Positions 44,030-57,423 of a stretch of DNA of 64,000 nt are shown here, piece by piece. Under the pieces are notes generated by a model that was not told the DNA's origin, did not search any database, and worked only from the letters and a program-made list of their open reading frames with translations. How positions within the stretch are numbered: the stretch's first letter is position 1; each line of letters begins with the position of its first letter. The position numbers and the translations under genes are program-made. Source of the stretch: Labyrinthula sp. Ha. Lineage: Eukaryota; Sar; Bigyra; Labyrinthulida; Labyrinthulaceae. The DNA lies in contig JAALGZ010000038.1 in assembly GCA_015227615.1 (NCBI GenBank), positions 1 through 64,000 on the forward strand, given 5' to 3'.

Positions 44030-44650
44030 TTTCATTCACAAAATTGACGATTTATGTGTTCAACATATGGAAAAGGATTCAAACATATCCTGAGCTTCAT
44101 CGAGGACAGTGTGGAGATGGAGGGCCGAGTTATGGGGGAGTATTCTTCAAGGCTTATATCACTCAAAACCTCAAGTATTGGTTCTGATTAAAAACAGAAG
44201 TTCATTTAATTCCATAGAATAAGGACAAGACACTCTAACCTTAAGCTTTTTGCTTTTCTGTTTCCTTGCTGCCTTCTAGCCGATGCGACTTGATCTCAGC
44301 TCACTTTAGGTTGTGCACATGGGAAATTCCCAATCTGCATATTTTTGATTTCTCCCAAGTATGGTGAACATTTATATATGGAATTGCTCAGGTCCAACAG
44401 ATCAGGGGGAACAGCTGACTTGGGATTAATAAACCCTGGCAGAAAATACTGGGAAATAAAAAGTTTGAAGTAAAATCAGCCTAATTAACTTACGAGTACG
44501 GAAGATCCTAAGCTTGTCTTATGACCGTCGCAAGTCCCTGAAGGACGCCACGCAATAGCAACATTAATAGCCTTTAAAAATTCTGCCCTTCTCAATAAAT
44601 GGAGAGTTATCATTAATTTTGAGCACATAATGATCCTTCTCTCTACATTT
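44030..44650 (-). pseudogene. Decayed protein-coding relic with a canonical-looking intron
   Basis: On the minus strand, high-quality protein-like stretches follow one another in changing frames: WQKCREKDHYVLKINDNSPF, AIAWRPSGTCDGHKTSLGSS, INPKSAVPPDLLDLSNSIYK, SLEEYSPITRPSISTLSSMK and RICLNPFPYVEHINRQFCE. Between the second and third lies a 45-base GTAAGT...TTTCCCAG segment, and its removal keeps phase 0. So a spliced gene once lay here. Several further frame shifts suggest it is dead. I do not recognise the family; a transposon-derived origin is possible. Confidence 0.4.
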
Positions 44651-47600
44651 TTGCCAAGTGATGGGTGAAGAGATAATTAAAAGATTAGAAAGCGATACAA
44701 TTTACTAGTGAATTTGCCAGAATTGCTAAGACTCTGAATCAAGAATAAATATTCTCAGTATGGTTTAAATGAGAGGTGATTACTCATTACTGCACAGTTT
44801 GCGAACGTCCTTACAAAATTCGCCTTTATACACAGACTTTCCTCAAAACCTAAAAACATTGAATCAAGTTAGAGAAATAGTGGTACTTCTTTAATCTAAT
44901 AGTTAAATTACTAACTGTTTCCTGTCAGCAATCTCCTTCTTTACTAAAACTTAAATAGTACAGAGACACTACAGTAGGTTTCAGCTACATCCCTAAATAA
45001 ACGAAAACTGTATGTCATATTAGCCATTGAAGGAAATAACTAAGGAAACGTTGACAGCGAAAAAAATCCTAAAGAACTAGCTTTGTGGAAACCCATAGAA
45101 AATAATTCGGCTGTCCAAGGTTTTGTCACTATATAAAATTAACATTCATCAGTTTTCTATCATTACTATGTTACCGGGTTTGATGAACTTGAATCAGAGA
45201 GACATTTTCTCCAATGTTAGGATTTAGTGTGTAGCTTAAGAAGTTTTTCCATTGAAAATTTTACAGTTCTCATTCCCAATCACTCTAGATTTGAATATGT
45301 CAAACCTCGTCTAAGATCTTAGTTAGAAATCATGCTTTAGTGCTACACGCCTTCACTCTGCATGTCTCCACAAATAAAAAGCATTTTCTTGGAATGACAA
45401 ACTTAGCTTATGGAGGACACTGGAATCTAGCTCATCTTCTTTTTCTTATTGCAATAATTTTCCTTAGATTTAGTTTCTAAATTATTAAAATTACGGAGTT
45501 GAAGACATTGTTTACTATAATTTATATGGTGAAAGTAAGTTCACATGTCTGGAGAGTTCCCTTGCAACAGAACATTGTAATACTCATGAGACAAATCCGG
45601 AAAAAAACTTATACCTTAGGACCATACCTCCCACTTTATATTCCAATTTTCTTCTGGTTCTTATTTTTCTTGTTATGTTTATGAAATAAAATATTTCCTA
45701 GTTTTACAACATTATTAGTTTAAATTTACTCTTAATTGCTTATTGCTAATATATTCGACCAATATTCACAAAAGAGAACATGAAACAAATCCTATTGTCT
45801 TATATAAGCATGTCTTGAAATTTCATAGTAATAAAGTGAACATTCCTGTGATATTTTCTCCAGAGTTGCTTTCTACGTTCATTCTTGAATACAAAGAATA
45901 GCTAAATATCAAAAACACAAAAAATATAATCCATATATATTAATTAATCAGTACATCATCTCATTGTAAGCCTGTGAACGAACTGTGGGATGACTTAAGT
46001 TTGCTTCTATAAACTTAGATTATTTGAAGAAAAATAGCATATATTTCCTCTTTCATCTAACATTTTTGATTCATGTGAAAAATATCAATAGTTAACATTC
46101 TTCTAGTGACTCTACATAGGTTTCTTCTAAAACCTATTGAATATGGTTAATCTCCTTGTGATTATTGGTTCAAGATCAAATATTAACGTTTTACCCTCCG
46201 TTTTCTCCGTTGCTCATTGACGAGCTGCCATCAAATTCGACATAGTTAACAGATTTAATTACCTATTCCACAATTTGAGCAAAACCGGTGCAAGAGCGAG
46301 GTTGCTCTACATTCAGCTGATTTCTTGTTAAATTTCAGTTCAAAGATACCCTATTTTTTGCTCAGAAAATATAGAACTCTTTGTTATACTCCTCATTTCG
46401 GGTTCAGTTACAAGTCATTAACACAAATAGAATACTTTGTATTTAAAGAACTGGTGTTTCAAAAGATATAGAAAAGTCAAATTACATTTCTACTAAGTTT
46501 TAATATGATACTAAGTGCTTTATGTGATTAGATGAAGCATTTACAGAAAAAATACTTGCATCATTTATCATAATTTTGAAATTTGGAGCTCTTTCGAGGA
46601 AATAATACAGGTAATTAGAAAAATATGTTTGAGATTAGACGATTATAATCAAGAATTAGAAGGCATACCAATATGGCAACTAATTTGAATAAAGTATGGT
46701 TATATTACTTCAACTCTCAGCGGTAAAAATAATTACCCTATGGAAATAGCTGTTTACAATCAAGTTCGCTATAAATCTCGTTTACAGAACAATTTTGCGT
46801 CAGCATCCGATTCGGTATAAAAATAGCGATACGTGATATGTACAATGTTTTATAACGGTAAATGGATTAGATTTATGTGACGATGGACTGAAACTACTCT
46901 AACACAATTTCTAAGAAAATGTCGTAACAATCTGGGAATATTCTCCAAAATTTAAGAGATATATTTTTTGTTCTAAATCGGAATCATTCATACAAGTTAG
47001 GTTTTGACTAAATTTCATACTATGCCAGTAAGAAATCCCGACCGAATTGTAACAAGATTATGGCTTTTTATTTGGTTTACGGATGAATTATGAATTCTCA
47101 TTGACTGAATCAGTATTTTTATAGGGCGTGTAGTATGTATGGAATTGTTGTTTTTAAAGGATCAGTAATCAGCAAAAACGAAGAATTTCTTACAATTAAA
47201 GTCGACCTTAATATCGATTTTGCAGGATACTGAGCTATAAAATAATCTATAGTGAACTTAAGGTCTGCAAATTTAATACTCTTACTAAAACACATACAGT
47301 TCATCTTAGCGCATCAGTAAAAGAGTAAAGCTTACATAAGAGAAAAATAATATACATTCCTAAAGTTTATGGAAGTATATTATGCGCTTAGATCTAAATT
47401 AAAGCTTTGTTTGTTGTTATCATCATTGAAAATATCTCCACGAATTAATCTTTATTTTTTGCTATATTTTATCAAAGCCAAAAGCTGCAGTGCCTAATCT
47501 TGGGATCTAATAGTATAAAATATTCGAGAAACCAAATTCTGGTGGGGTGTGATAGACATGTTTGTAGAGAAACGTTTCAAAACAAACTAACCTGTTAGCC

Positions 47601-48769
47601 TTTACTGTGAAACTTTTGGATATTCCTTGCTCTTGTACTTTAAATTTTCTTTTCTTCCCGATATATTGTTAACAGCTGTCGAGCACTTTCTAGATATTAG
47701 ATACGTATAATTTAGTGCCTCCAGCATTGAGTTCAGTATGGACTACATTAAAGTAAAAATTATTTAATTATGAAAAAACCCAAAAAATAATTATTTGCAG
47801 ACTCTTTTTTAGGCCGCCTCTGAATTTATTACCAGAACCATTTCTTATGATGTCGCGTTTTTGGAGATTGACGATTCATAACGATAAGACACATATGTTC
47901 TAAAAAACAATTACACATAGAAATTATTGGTGGTCTGGTACATAGCTGTTCCATTACTCCTGTCAGATACCTTTTTTCAAGTATTATGGAAATGTACTAA
48001 TATTTATTTAGAAGCTTTTAGCACTCACACATATGTTTAAAAAGGATCTTGCCAACACATTCCATGACAACCGATACAAATACCGAATACTTCGTTGCCT
48101 ACATAGAGCTATTCTATGATGTATGGAGATCTAGGTCCAAGCTGTGGGGCTCAATAATACTCAAAGATTCATATGCTACTCTTTGTACATGCCAGATGAA
48201 TATTCTATGCTGTAAGAAGCTCTTATTCTATGCAGAACTGAATATTTCTTTCATGATTATCCAGGTTACTACAATTAATCACCTTTTGTTATCAAAGGAA
48301 ATCATAAACAGCTTCTAAGGCATATGGCAATTCAATGATGTACATAATGTCGACGCATACGAGAGAAAATTGCACAAAACTTTGTACCTAAGTAGATTTT
48401 GAATTATTTCGCTTAATATTTCGTATTAAGCTCTTTATGAGCACTAACAAGTTCATACAAAAAGAAATGTTAATCTCTATGTTATATAAATCAGCTCTTT
48501 TATAAGTGTCATTGCTAAGCCTATTCAGAAGGTGCAACGGCGCAGTACAGGAGAAGCTTATCTTGTCACAGTGCCAGAAAGGAAAAGAACTTCTATATAC
48601 AATATTCCGCAATTTCAGCTGACTGGCACACAGCATCAGCCTGAAGAAGCGGTTTTGAGTCAGTGCTATTGTTTTGGCTCATTGATACTACCCAATTAGG
48701 TTTCGGTATGTATACTCTAATAATACACCTAATAATGAGGTACAGAATATCCATTTAACTAACCGAGCA

Positions 48770-48940
48770 AGATTTACAACTGCGAGAAAAAGCTGTGTCT
48801 GCCTCAGCAGTTGGTGCTTGTAGATCGCTGGGCTTGATTGCGTTGCTCGGCTTCACATTGGCCAAACACCTCCTCGGGCTCGGTTCCAAGCTGGTTATTT
48901 CTATTCGCTTCTATGACGAAGACAATTGCGGACTGATTTT
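48770..48940. other. GC-richer protein-like patch
   Basis: A sharply GC-richer island in AT-rich DNA, open in both directions (plus reading ...ASAVGACRSLGLIALLGF..., minus reading ...NNQLGTEPEEVFGQCEAEQ...). Possibly a fragment of an old element. No family recognised. Confidence 0.25.
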
Positions 48941-49759
48941 GATCTAACCAGTGAAGATAGAGAATCACTCAATTTGGAAAAAAATCAGAAGAAATTAAAC
49001 ACAAAAATATAGATATCAAAAGAGCTCAAAGAATGTCCATGAAAATACGACAACGCATAATATATTGTAGCTACTTTGCTTACAGGTGCCTTTAAGTTTA
49101 GTGTATATTACACGTTTTTACGTGTAGAAACACATTCTAAGCCTTAAGCGAAGTCATAATTTTACTGAATTCTTTGTGAAATGTGCTCAATACAAAGTGC
49201 TTACTACTTTTGATGACAAAGTAAGTTGCAATAAGATCTTAATTCCCTTTAAGACAAACATCATGGTCAGATTCTTTTTAGTTGAAACATCCAGAACTAT
49301 ACTGTAATTTACCATATTGAGATCACCAGTTAAATAGTATATTCAGATGCTAAAGGTACAGGTGAGCTACTCAAATAGAGATAACACTGTTTTCCAAGTT
49401 AAATGAAAATAACGAGCTTAAGTACGACAACAGATGATTTGAAAAGGAACTTAATTGCCATAACCTCATCCGTTGATAAATATTATGATTTTTTTATAAA
49501 ATTCTTGTAGTAACTTTTTCTAGCCAAAGAAAAAAAATATTAATAATTGAACAGAAAAAATACCGAATAGAAACATAAACTCTGTTTCCTAGATTCCATT
49601 CAAAATCTTCAAATAATGGGGAGGAGGAAAGAATTACATATTCAGTTGCACTAGAGCTGAATAGGTTTTATTCTATAATTATAAAAAACTAGCTATATAC
49701 TGTGGTCCAAACAAAAAAACTCATGTTCAGAGAAGTAAGTAAATAATTAATATATACAT

Positions 49760-50959
49760 TTATATAGGTATATGTTTTGAACTCGTTGGAACATAAACAA
49801 AATCTTTATCTGTACTCATCGGCAAAGTTTCTATTTGACTTACAACTAAACCTGCTGTATCAATGCGACTTCTTCCCCTAAAAGGTGAGAAACTATTTTT
49901 TGTAACATTTCTAAATCCACTTCCAATATTTGTTTTCATCCCAGTAGCAGTTGTACTTGTAGAAGTTTTCCCTTTACTTCTAGTATAAGTTGTTATAATA
50001 GAAAGAATGCTCCAAATAAAAAATATAATAGGAACTTGATATCCAAGAGTATACATTATAAATGGAAACACAGATGGTAGAAATCCATATATAAAAAACA
50101 TAGCTCCATAAAAATAACACATATGCTGCAAAACGCTTAATCCAACTAAACTTTTTTTTGCAAATTTATAACTTTTCTCTGCGTTTTGTTTTCCAGTTGT
50201 ACTTCCTGAAGGATTTGCTAAAGTCAAATATGTTCTTAAATCACGAGTTATTGTACCAAATAAAGTATATACCATAAAAAGTGTATAAAGAGTACGAAAT
50301 AATGTTAAGCCAAAAAATATTCGAATAACGTTATATCCAACTTTTCTTGGCATAAAAACACTTAACCAAAGCATTTGATAGATTATAAAGTCGCTTAAGA
50401 AAACATAATTTGAGATTTTGGAAAAAAAACGCGCCCTTCTAATTAATTCTTGGTTTCCTAGTTTTGTTCTTCTAATTATATAAAAAATATAGCGTTCAAA
50501 TGATATCAAAACTGAAGCAAGATATAAAAGAATCGTATTCATAATAAAGGCTGTGAACAAAGGATCTTGTCCTAAATTCACCCCATCAAAGTCTGACAAT
50601 TTGTATGCACAAAGGAATATGTTCAACAGAAAGCCAAGTAAGAGGGGAAATAACCTAACAACTTGTTTTTTCTTTCTTATCCTTGCAACTTGATCAATAA
50701 AAGCAATAATAGTTGATACCAAAGCTATAATATAGAGAGAAGTCAACATTGAGTTATTCTGTGTACAAAGACCAACCTGATTGACATCAATGTCAGTTTC
50801 ATCAAGAAAAAATAGCGACATTTCTTTGGATTGTGACCAGCCGGGTTCACATTCACATCTTTCTTGAAAAGTAGTGTTTTCTGTAGAATCTTCGAGAACA
50901 CAAGTTCCGTGGTTAGCACAAGTTCCCACTGGAAAAAGTTTAAAGCAAGTAGTTCTCAT
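49760..50959 (-). CDS. EGF-7TM family membrane protein, paralogue D
   Basis: 399 residues. The EGF part reads GTCANHGTC and CECEPGWSQ, with NTT as a potential glycosylation site. TM3 contains LISFERYIFYI, i.e. a literal ERY as in class A GPCRs, followed by RRTKLGN. The tail holds VVSQIETLPMSTDKDFVY and ends KHIPI. The 5' half shares a near-identical nucleotide tract with C, and the tail shares a 137-bp identical tract with E, so the gene is a mosaic. Complete frame. Confidence 0.82.
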   Translation of the reverse strand: MRTTCFKLFPVGTCANHGTCVLEDSTENTTFQERCECEPGWSQSKEMSLFFLDETDIDVNQVGLCTQNNSMLTSLYIIALVSTIIAFIDQVARIRKKKQVVRLFPLLLGFLLNIFLCAYKLSDFDGVNLGQDPLFTAFIMNTILLYLASVLISFERYIFYIIRRTKLGNQELIRRARFFSKISNYVFLSDFIIYQMLWLSVFMPRKVGYNVIRIFFGLTLFRTLYTLFMVYTLFGTITRDLRTYLTLANPSGSTTGKQNAEKSYKFAKKSLVGLSVLQHMCYFYGAMFFIYGFLPSVFPFIMYTLGYQVPIIFFIWSILSIITTYTRSKGKTSTSTTATGMKTNIGSGFRNVTKNSFSPFRGRSRIDTAGLVVSQIETLPMSTDKDFVYVPTSSKHIPI

Positions 50960-53900
50960 ATGAAGTGTATTGTTCCTTTTGATTCGCTGAAATCTTTGTC
51001 CCCAAATCTATATTTTGATTGAATCGAATTCATATCTACTTCGGGTACGGATGCATTGTTTTACTTGTTCGTTTTCTCTTCTGCTGTTGTAAACAGTATA
51101 TTCCAGGAAGTTGTTCCTGTCTAATTTACTAGATCCTTGGGCAAGTAATTTCTAAAATTATTGCAATTGGTCTACATTTTGGGCATATTCTTTTTCATAC
51201 TTCACCAACTATCAATTAGAATATTATATGTACACCTTTTCTATTTATGTATAGCATAATACAAAAAGCTCTGGGTTTGTAAATAAATAATTAGCTCGTC
51301 AAAATTGTACTAGATTATTTTTACGCTATGATGTTTCTTTTAATGAACTGGTAAGAATAGGAATAATACACAGGAAGAGAAGAACTTTATCAAGTAGTGG
51401 ACCAGGAAAAGTTAAAGTACAAACAAGAACAAGTCATAGTAATAGCAAGTAAAGAATTTTTGAATTTTTTGGTAACTCAAACGTCTTAATCTTGCTTAAG
51501 TTCTGTATCTGTTCGATTTGATTTGTTCAAAGTAAGCAACTTAATTACCGAAGAGATAAAACTTGTGAGTAGATATATATAATAATTGATATAATTATCC
51601 TTTTAAAGAGCTTTAAACAAGTTTTCTAAACAACTAAAGATTTTTCTTCTTAGTAAAAGGGGGATATGACATCCTATTGAGGAAATTCTACGAGAGTGGC
51701 TAATCAGAATCCTATTTGGCGTTACTCCAACCAATAAAAAGTTCAACAGCTCTAAGAATACTAGTAAGGACCATAAGGTCTCTAAATGAATTATGTCTAT
51801 AATAGAATATTCAAGGTATGTGATGGCTACGGTTTATATTAATAGAAATGTGCTTTCATTTCATCTTTCATAAGCTGTTTCCAAAGTGGATATCTGTTCG
51901 CCCTGTTACTTTGCTGTCGTCATGCATCGTGCTTCCTTGCTTAACCATATGTTGCTTTTTTATTTCTGTGCTGCACGCAAACCATTTATGATATTCTTTT
52001 CAAGCCACCCATAGCTATTTTTGTGAGTGTTATATTCTGTACACTCTAAAGTCAAAATGCGTTACATACGAAATATCTCAGTAAACATTTTCTTTTTTTT
52101 CTCATAAAGTTCTAGCCAACTCGTGTACAGTTTTCGGAAAACTATGGCAAAATACAGTACATGGTTCTATCTCCAATGTTAACTAAGTTCATACTTAAAT
52201 AAAGTTTGGAATTTTTTGCAATACTGACAGTGTCAAAGGGAAATGATGTTTCTTGCATATCTAAGTAGAGTTTAAAAACTTAATGAACTCACAAATATTT
52301 ACTGGTAGATCATTGCCTCAAAATAATCTAACAACTAAGTTATCATGGTGATTAGTCTTTGTTCTTACTCATTGCACTTTTGAGTGAAATTTTTTACTAC
52401 CGGTGAAAAACATCATAGTTTCTTTTTAGAAAAAGCTCAAGGCTCAATTTTATAGATAGATTAACGGACTTAATTCAAGAATATAGGCTAATCCCTTTTA
52501 TTTTGGACCCAAATTATTACTTGTTCAAATATTATGCAAATTGGTTAAATTTGAGCTAAAATATTCATCTTACTCCAGAATGCTAAGAATGGATATCAGC
52601 ATCTAACTCTCGTTCCACAAGTAGTACTCAACATAGATCTTAACCTTTAAGACTTGCTCGTTATGAAATTATGAACGTGTAAACAGATTTTAACTCTAAA
52701 ATCAAACTCATGAACCCATATTTTGAATCATATGTTGAGCAAACCTTCCCCAGTAACTTATTGGTCACGTTAAACCATTAGAAACATAAATATAAGCCGA
52801 AAATTTATACTTACTTCATTGCGGGATCCAATCCATCATCACAAATGGAATAACAAATGGTCGTTAAAGTAATATCAAAGAATTGAAATAGGTCTAAACT
52901 CTCGGATGGAGATGTAGTGAAACATACAAATTATACAATTGGCATAGAAAGATTAATATCAAGTTGATTTCCTAGAAAATAATTGTCAAATTAAATCACT
53001 GATATCCTCTAGTCGGTGGTATTTTAGTGAAGACTCAGTAGAATCTAAAAACTAGGAAATGTATGTGAAATTACTTACATGTAGAAGTAGACCATGATTA
53101 CTAAATCTATACTTACAAATTCTAGCAAAACAAGGAACCTTTCTAGTGGAGATAAAATATATTAAATATATAAGGTTACTTTTTTATAGTATAATCGAAA
53201 CCTTTCTTAATATGGTAGAAAATATATAATAGAGGTGGAGGAATTTTTTAATATTTAAGTTATGATGGATTGATTAATGAATAGGGATCTATTTTGAATA
53301 CATTTCTGTCATAGAAGAATATTTTTTTTCTGCTTAGCTCTGTAGCAAAATTTTCGATGCCAGTTGTGACGTCTCTGTTACACCAAAGCTTAATACGGTT
53401 TTAAGAACCTTGATCACGTGCTATTGAACCACATCATCCACATTCATCAGATTTAGAACTTATGTTACTAGATGTGATAACTTTAAAAAAAATATCGGAA
53501 CAACATCGTAGATACATCCTATTCGTTTTCTGCAGTACAAAATACCATTTCATTTTGGTATATAACTTCTAAAGTGGTTTAGCGAGGGAATTAACTAAGA
53601 GTATGAAAATTTTCTAGACTATTTTTAGTAGCATCCTTAGTTACTATTGCAAAAGATTATTAAATAAGAAAGAGCTATTAATTTGTCCTTGATACTAATT
53701 TAATATTGGGGACATGAAATGCAATTAAAGTAATGAGTTTTCGACGGATATTTCTGCTTAACGAAGAGATTATAGTATTTATTTTTAGAAAAAGGTAGGT
53801 TGAAAAATATGAAAGCAAAAGTAAGCTTCTTCATGTAGATGTGTTTTCTTTCCAGCATAATACACTTTTATCACAAAAAAGTGAGTGGAGTAAAACACCT

Positions 53901-56900
53901 GGTAAACATGTTAATAGTATCATAAAACTAGGAAATTTCTGTTCAAGTAGCGAATGTATGTTGTATTACTTATATTGAAAAAAATGTATATTCCTTTAAC
54001 TTCCATGATCATTTTCTTCATTAAATAAACGAATCTCACTTATTGAAAAACTGAAGAATGTGCTTTGTTATTTCTTTTTTCATTCATATAAGTTAGAAGT
54101 TTGATATATCTTAGTAGGTACTATATTTATCCTCGATAACATGTAACATCACAGTTTCGAAAAAGTAATAATTATAAACTATTCATATTCTATTGTATTT
54201 AGAACTTAATAAAATTAGAATTCCTCATATGTAATCTAAGTAATTTGGGATTGAAATGTTGGGAGTTAAGATCGACTATCTCAATCTTCAAGATAAAACA
54301 TCTAACACACCTCTTTATGTTCCGAATCATACATTTATATGTATATACCCATTTTATAGTATTGTTTCTTTCTTAAGGGCTCTACCTAAGCTATTTCCCC
54401 CTAAAGCTTAAATATCCGTTAACCTGAGATGAAACAAATTCTATAGCAAACCACAAAAATGATCATTGAGCTTAGGGAATAAGAATCGGTGCTGAGAAGA
54501 GTTTTATGAAGAAATGACTTTTAATGACAGCCAAGAAAGGATATTAACATGTGGAAATATTAATACCTTTTCCTTTAAAGTAAATCTATGGGAGAAAAAA
54601 ACAAACTTCTTCTAAAGTTTAGATTAAATTTGCAGCCACTTGAAACACAGTCTTATAATGAATCTTAGTAGATCAAACTGGTATATTAATATTGCCTATG
54701 AATGGGTTAATACATGAGTAACTTGAACAATATAATTATCCCTGTAATTATGTTGTTCAGAGTCCCTTTAGAAAAAAGCAGTTCTTATGGAAAAATCTAA
54801 ATCTAGTTCTGACATCCCTTCAGTGGTAACGAAAACTAGAATTCAAAGCTTGGCTTTTACTTTTTTGGTTCATACGAGTAAATGATAAAGATGCATAACT
54901 GAGTTGGAAATTAGAATAATCTGTAGGCTAAATGACATAGCATGCTAGTTAACATAGACATTTTGTGATGTCAAATCTTGTGACTATTTTTTATCGTAGC
55001 TCCAAAAGCTGATTAAAAGGAACAAAAGGAAGCAAACCAGTTAATAATGCCATTTCAATGATCATTTCCGGTCTAGAGCAATTTGACTAGATAATTACGT
55101 ATTATCGACGAGTATGCAAACTACAGTGAAAGGCACATTGGATTTAAGAAAAATAGGGAGTTGCGGAACTTTACCATGAAAAGGTGAATCTCTTGGTTGA
55201 TATTACTAGGTCCTTAATGATTGAGGAACATAAGCTATTTTATCAAGAATTATATCAAGTGGGAGCCTGTGAAGCATTTTGACTATGTTGATTAAAGATA
55301 AGAGATGAATTATAGTTTGGAAATGTGATCAACATATGATACTTATTCCTTACGCAATATTATATGTTTGTGAAATAATTTCCAAAAGAAAATATTAATT
55401 TGGTTTGGTCCAATGTTATAGTTTGAAAACTGATTTTTTTATCTTCAATACAGGTATATTTCTTAGATTATTCCAGTAGATTTATATTGGCTTAACTTAG
55501 CACGGAAACTAGCGGAGATAATTAAACAAAAGTTATGGGGATTAATTAAAATGTTGCTAGCTGTATTCTTTTCGTTCGTAGCGCCCATTCGCACAGAGTT
55601 ATACAAATCTTAACCTATCAAAGTTGTTAGATTACTTGAAAACATAATCTTGCGTAAAAGGTAAAATAGGAGTAATAAGATCTAATGGACAAAGGTTAGG
55701 AACTGCATTTATCCAGCAGATATGTAAGAACGGAGCACTGGCAAAATCTTTATAAACCCATAGGATCCTCCAGTAGAATTGATATGCTAGTTAACTTCGG
55801 GTTCTAAGTAATTTTTTGCTCAATAAAACAATAAATTTTCAATTTATACTCCACTACAGAATCGATGTTTTAGTGTATTATTTTCTGGAAATTTACTAAG
55901 CATGGTCAAGAAAGTGAGAAGCAAGTAAGACATTGACTGATTGAATACGAAACACTTGGTTTTAAAATCATAGTTCTGTACTAAGAAATCAAATGCGGAT
56001 CAATTAAAGCAACAAAATATCTCTAAAGTTTCGAATTTTAAATAATATGAACATTATCAGGTTTGGTATTCTTAGTACAAGAGACAAGTTTTAAAACATT
56101 GAATATCGGTATTATATTCTAAAATTACTTATTCATAAGAATCAATAAACATCAAGCGCCCAATCAGCTTTTTTATTAATGCATATGGATGGCATGAAGA
56201 TTACTGTAACTCCTCAAAATATAATGTGCAAGTATTTTTAATAAATATCTCTCAAGAAGGATTGCTTCTCAGCTCATGATGTCTTGCTTAAGCACTCTTC
56301 TATGCCAAGAACACCAAGAAATTAACATAATCTTTGGTTTTCTTCCTACTCATCTCCAAGATTATTATAATTCTTATTTTAATTTAGTTTCTCCAAGGCG
56401 ACAAATAAAAAAATTATCACACCAGCATTGCTAATAGCACTAGAATTGTTGCTTTTTTTTAGAAGTCGGGCAGACTCCAAGAATGTCATCGACAAAATTT
56501 CTTAGTATTTTGAAACGAGTTTTCTTCTTGGGTTCTAAGCCTTTCTCGCATGTTTTTGCCAACTTGATTCAAATATATGTTCCAGGCGTCCTAAATCATA
56601 ATATATATGCAATCTATTGTGGGGAAAAGAGAATCCGCTAACTTGCTTTCTGAGAAGTAAGAAATAATTTTTTTTGAAAGAAGCTTTTAGTAAATATTTT
56701 AAGCAAACATTATCTTCAAAATAATTCAAATTTCTAATTTACACAAAATCAGCTAAGGGAACTTAATTATTAGAGGCACTTGATGCAGAGCTTACTCATT
56801 GAATATAACAGCTGTTATTTTTCTGCTGTAAAACAAGAATTTCATGCCATTAATTAGGAGCAACCCTATTTCTCTTTTGAAATAGCTTCATTCTTATATT

Positions 56901-57423
56901 CTGCCCGATATCAAAAACCTTATGTACTTCCAAAAAGTCAAGTGATAGTATTTTTGTGATTTATTAAAATTATTAACCAGCAACTTTTCTGAAATGATTC
57001 TACTACCCGCTTCTATGCAGTAGATAGAAAATGTGTCTACCTTCAATTTTACTTCTACTATTACTATATTTTCTCCTGAAACCATTTTTTATTAGAATTA
57101 GTAGCATCTTAAGTGCAGTTAAAGTGCGAAAAAGTATTTATGGATTCTTGCACTCTATGGTCTGGATGCAGTCAAGCCTTAAAATTAATCTTTGTAAAAT
57201 ATATATATCTATTCCAACAAATCTGTGCTGCTGTTAATGCTGAGTCCAAACTTCAAAGTATCACTCATTTAAGTTTCCTTAATAAACTAGAAAAATGTAA
57301 CATTGTCAAACCATTTTATAGGTAGGTTATTGGCCCTTCTAGGGGCCTTTGTATTTTTTTTCGGTAAATGTACAAAAATGCCAAGATCAGTCATATGAAG
57401 TTTAGAATAGAGGTAGAAAAAGA

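Larger units (their letters stand above)
42684..49759. other. Gene-poor spacer between paralogues C and D
   Basis: About 7 kb. It contains the decayed, spliced-looking relic at 44030-44650 and a GC-richer protein-like patch at 48770-48940, both listed separately. The remainder is AT-rich and shows no supported gene. Confidence 0.5.

Noticed and set aside
44361-44420. LINE endonuclease start (plus-strand MVNIYIWNCSG)
   Set aside because: The frame stops quickly and the opposite strand gives much longer, better protein-like readings.
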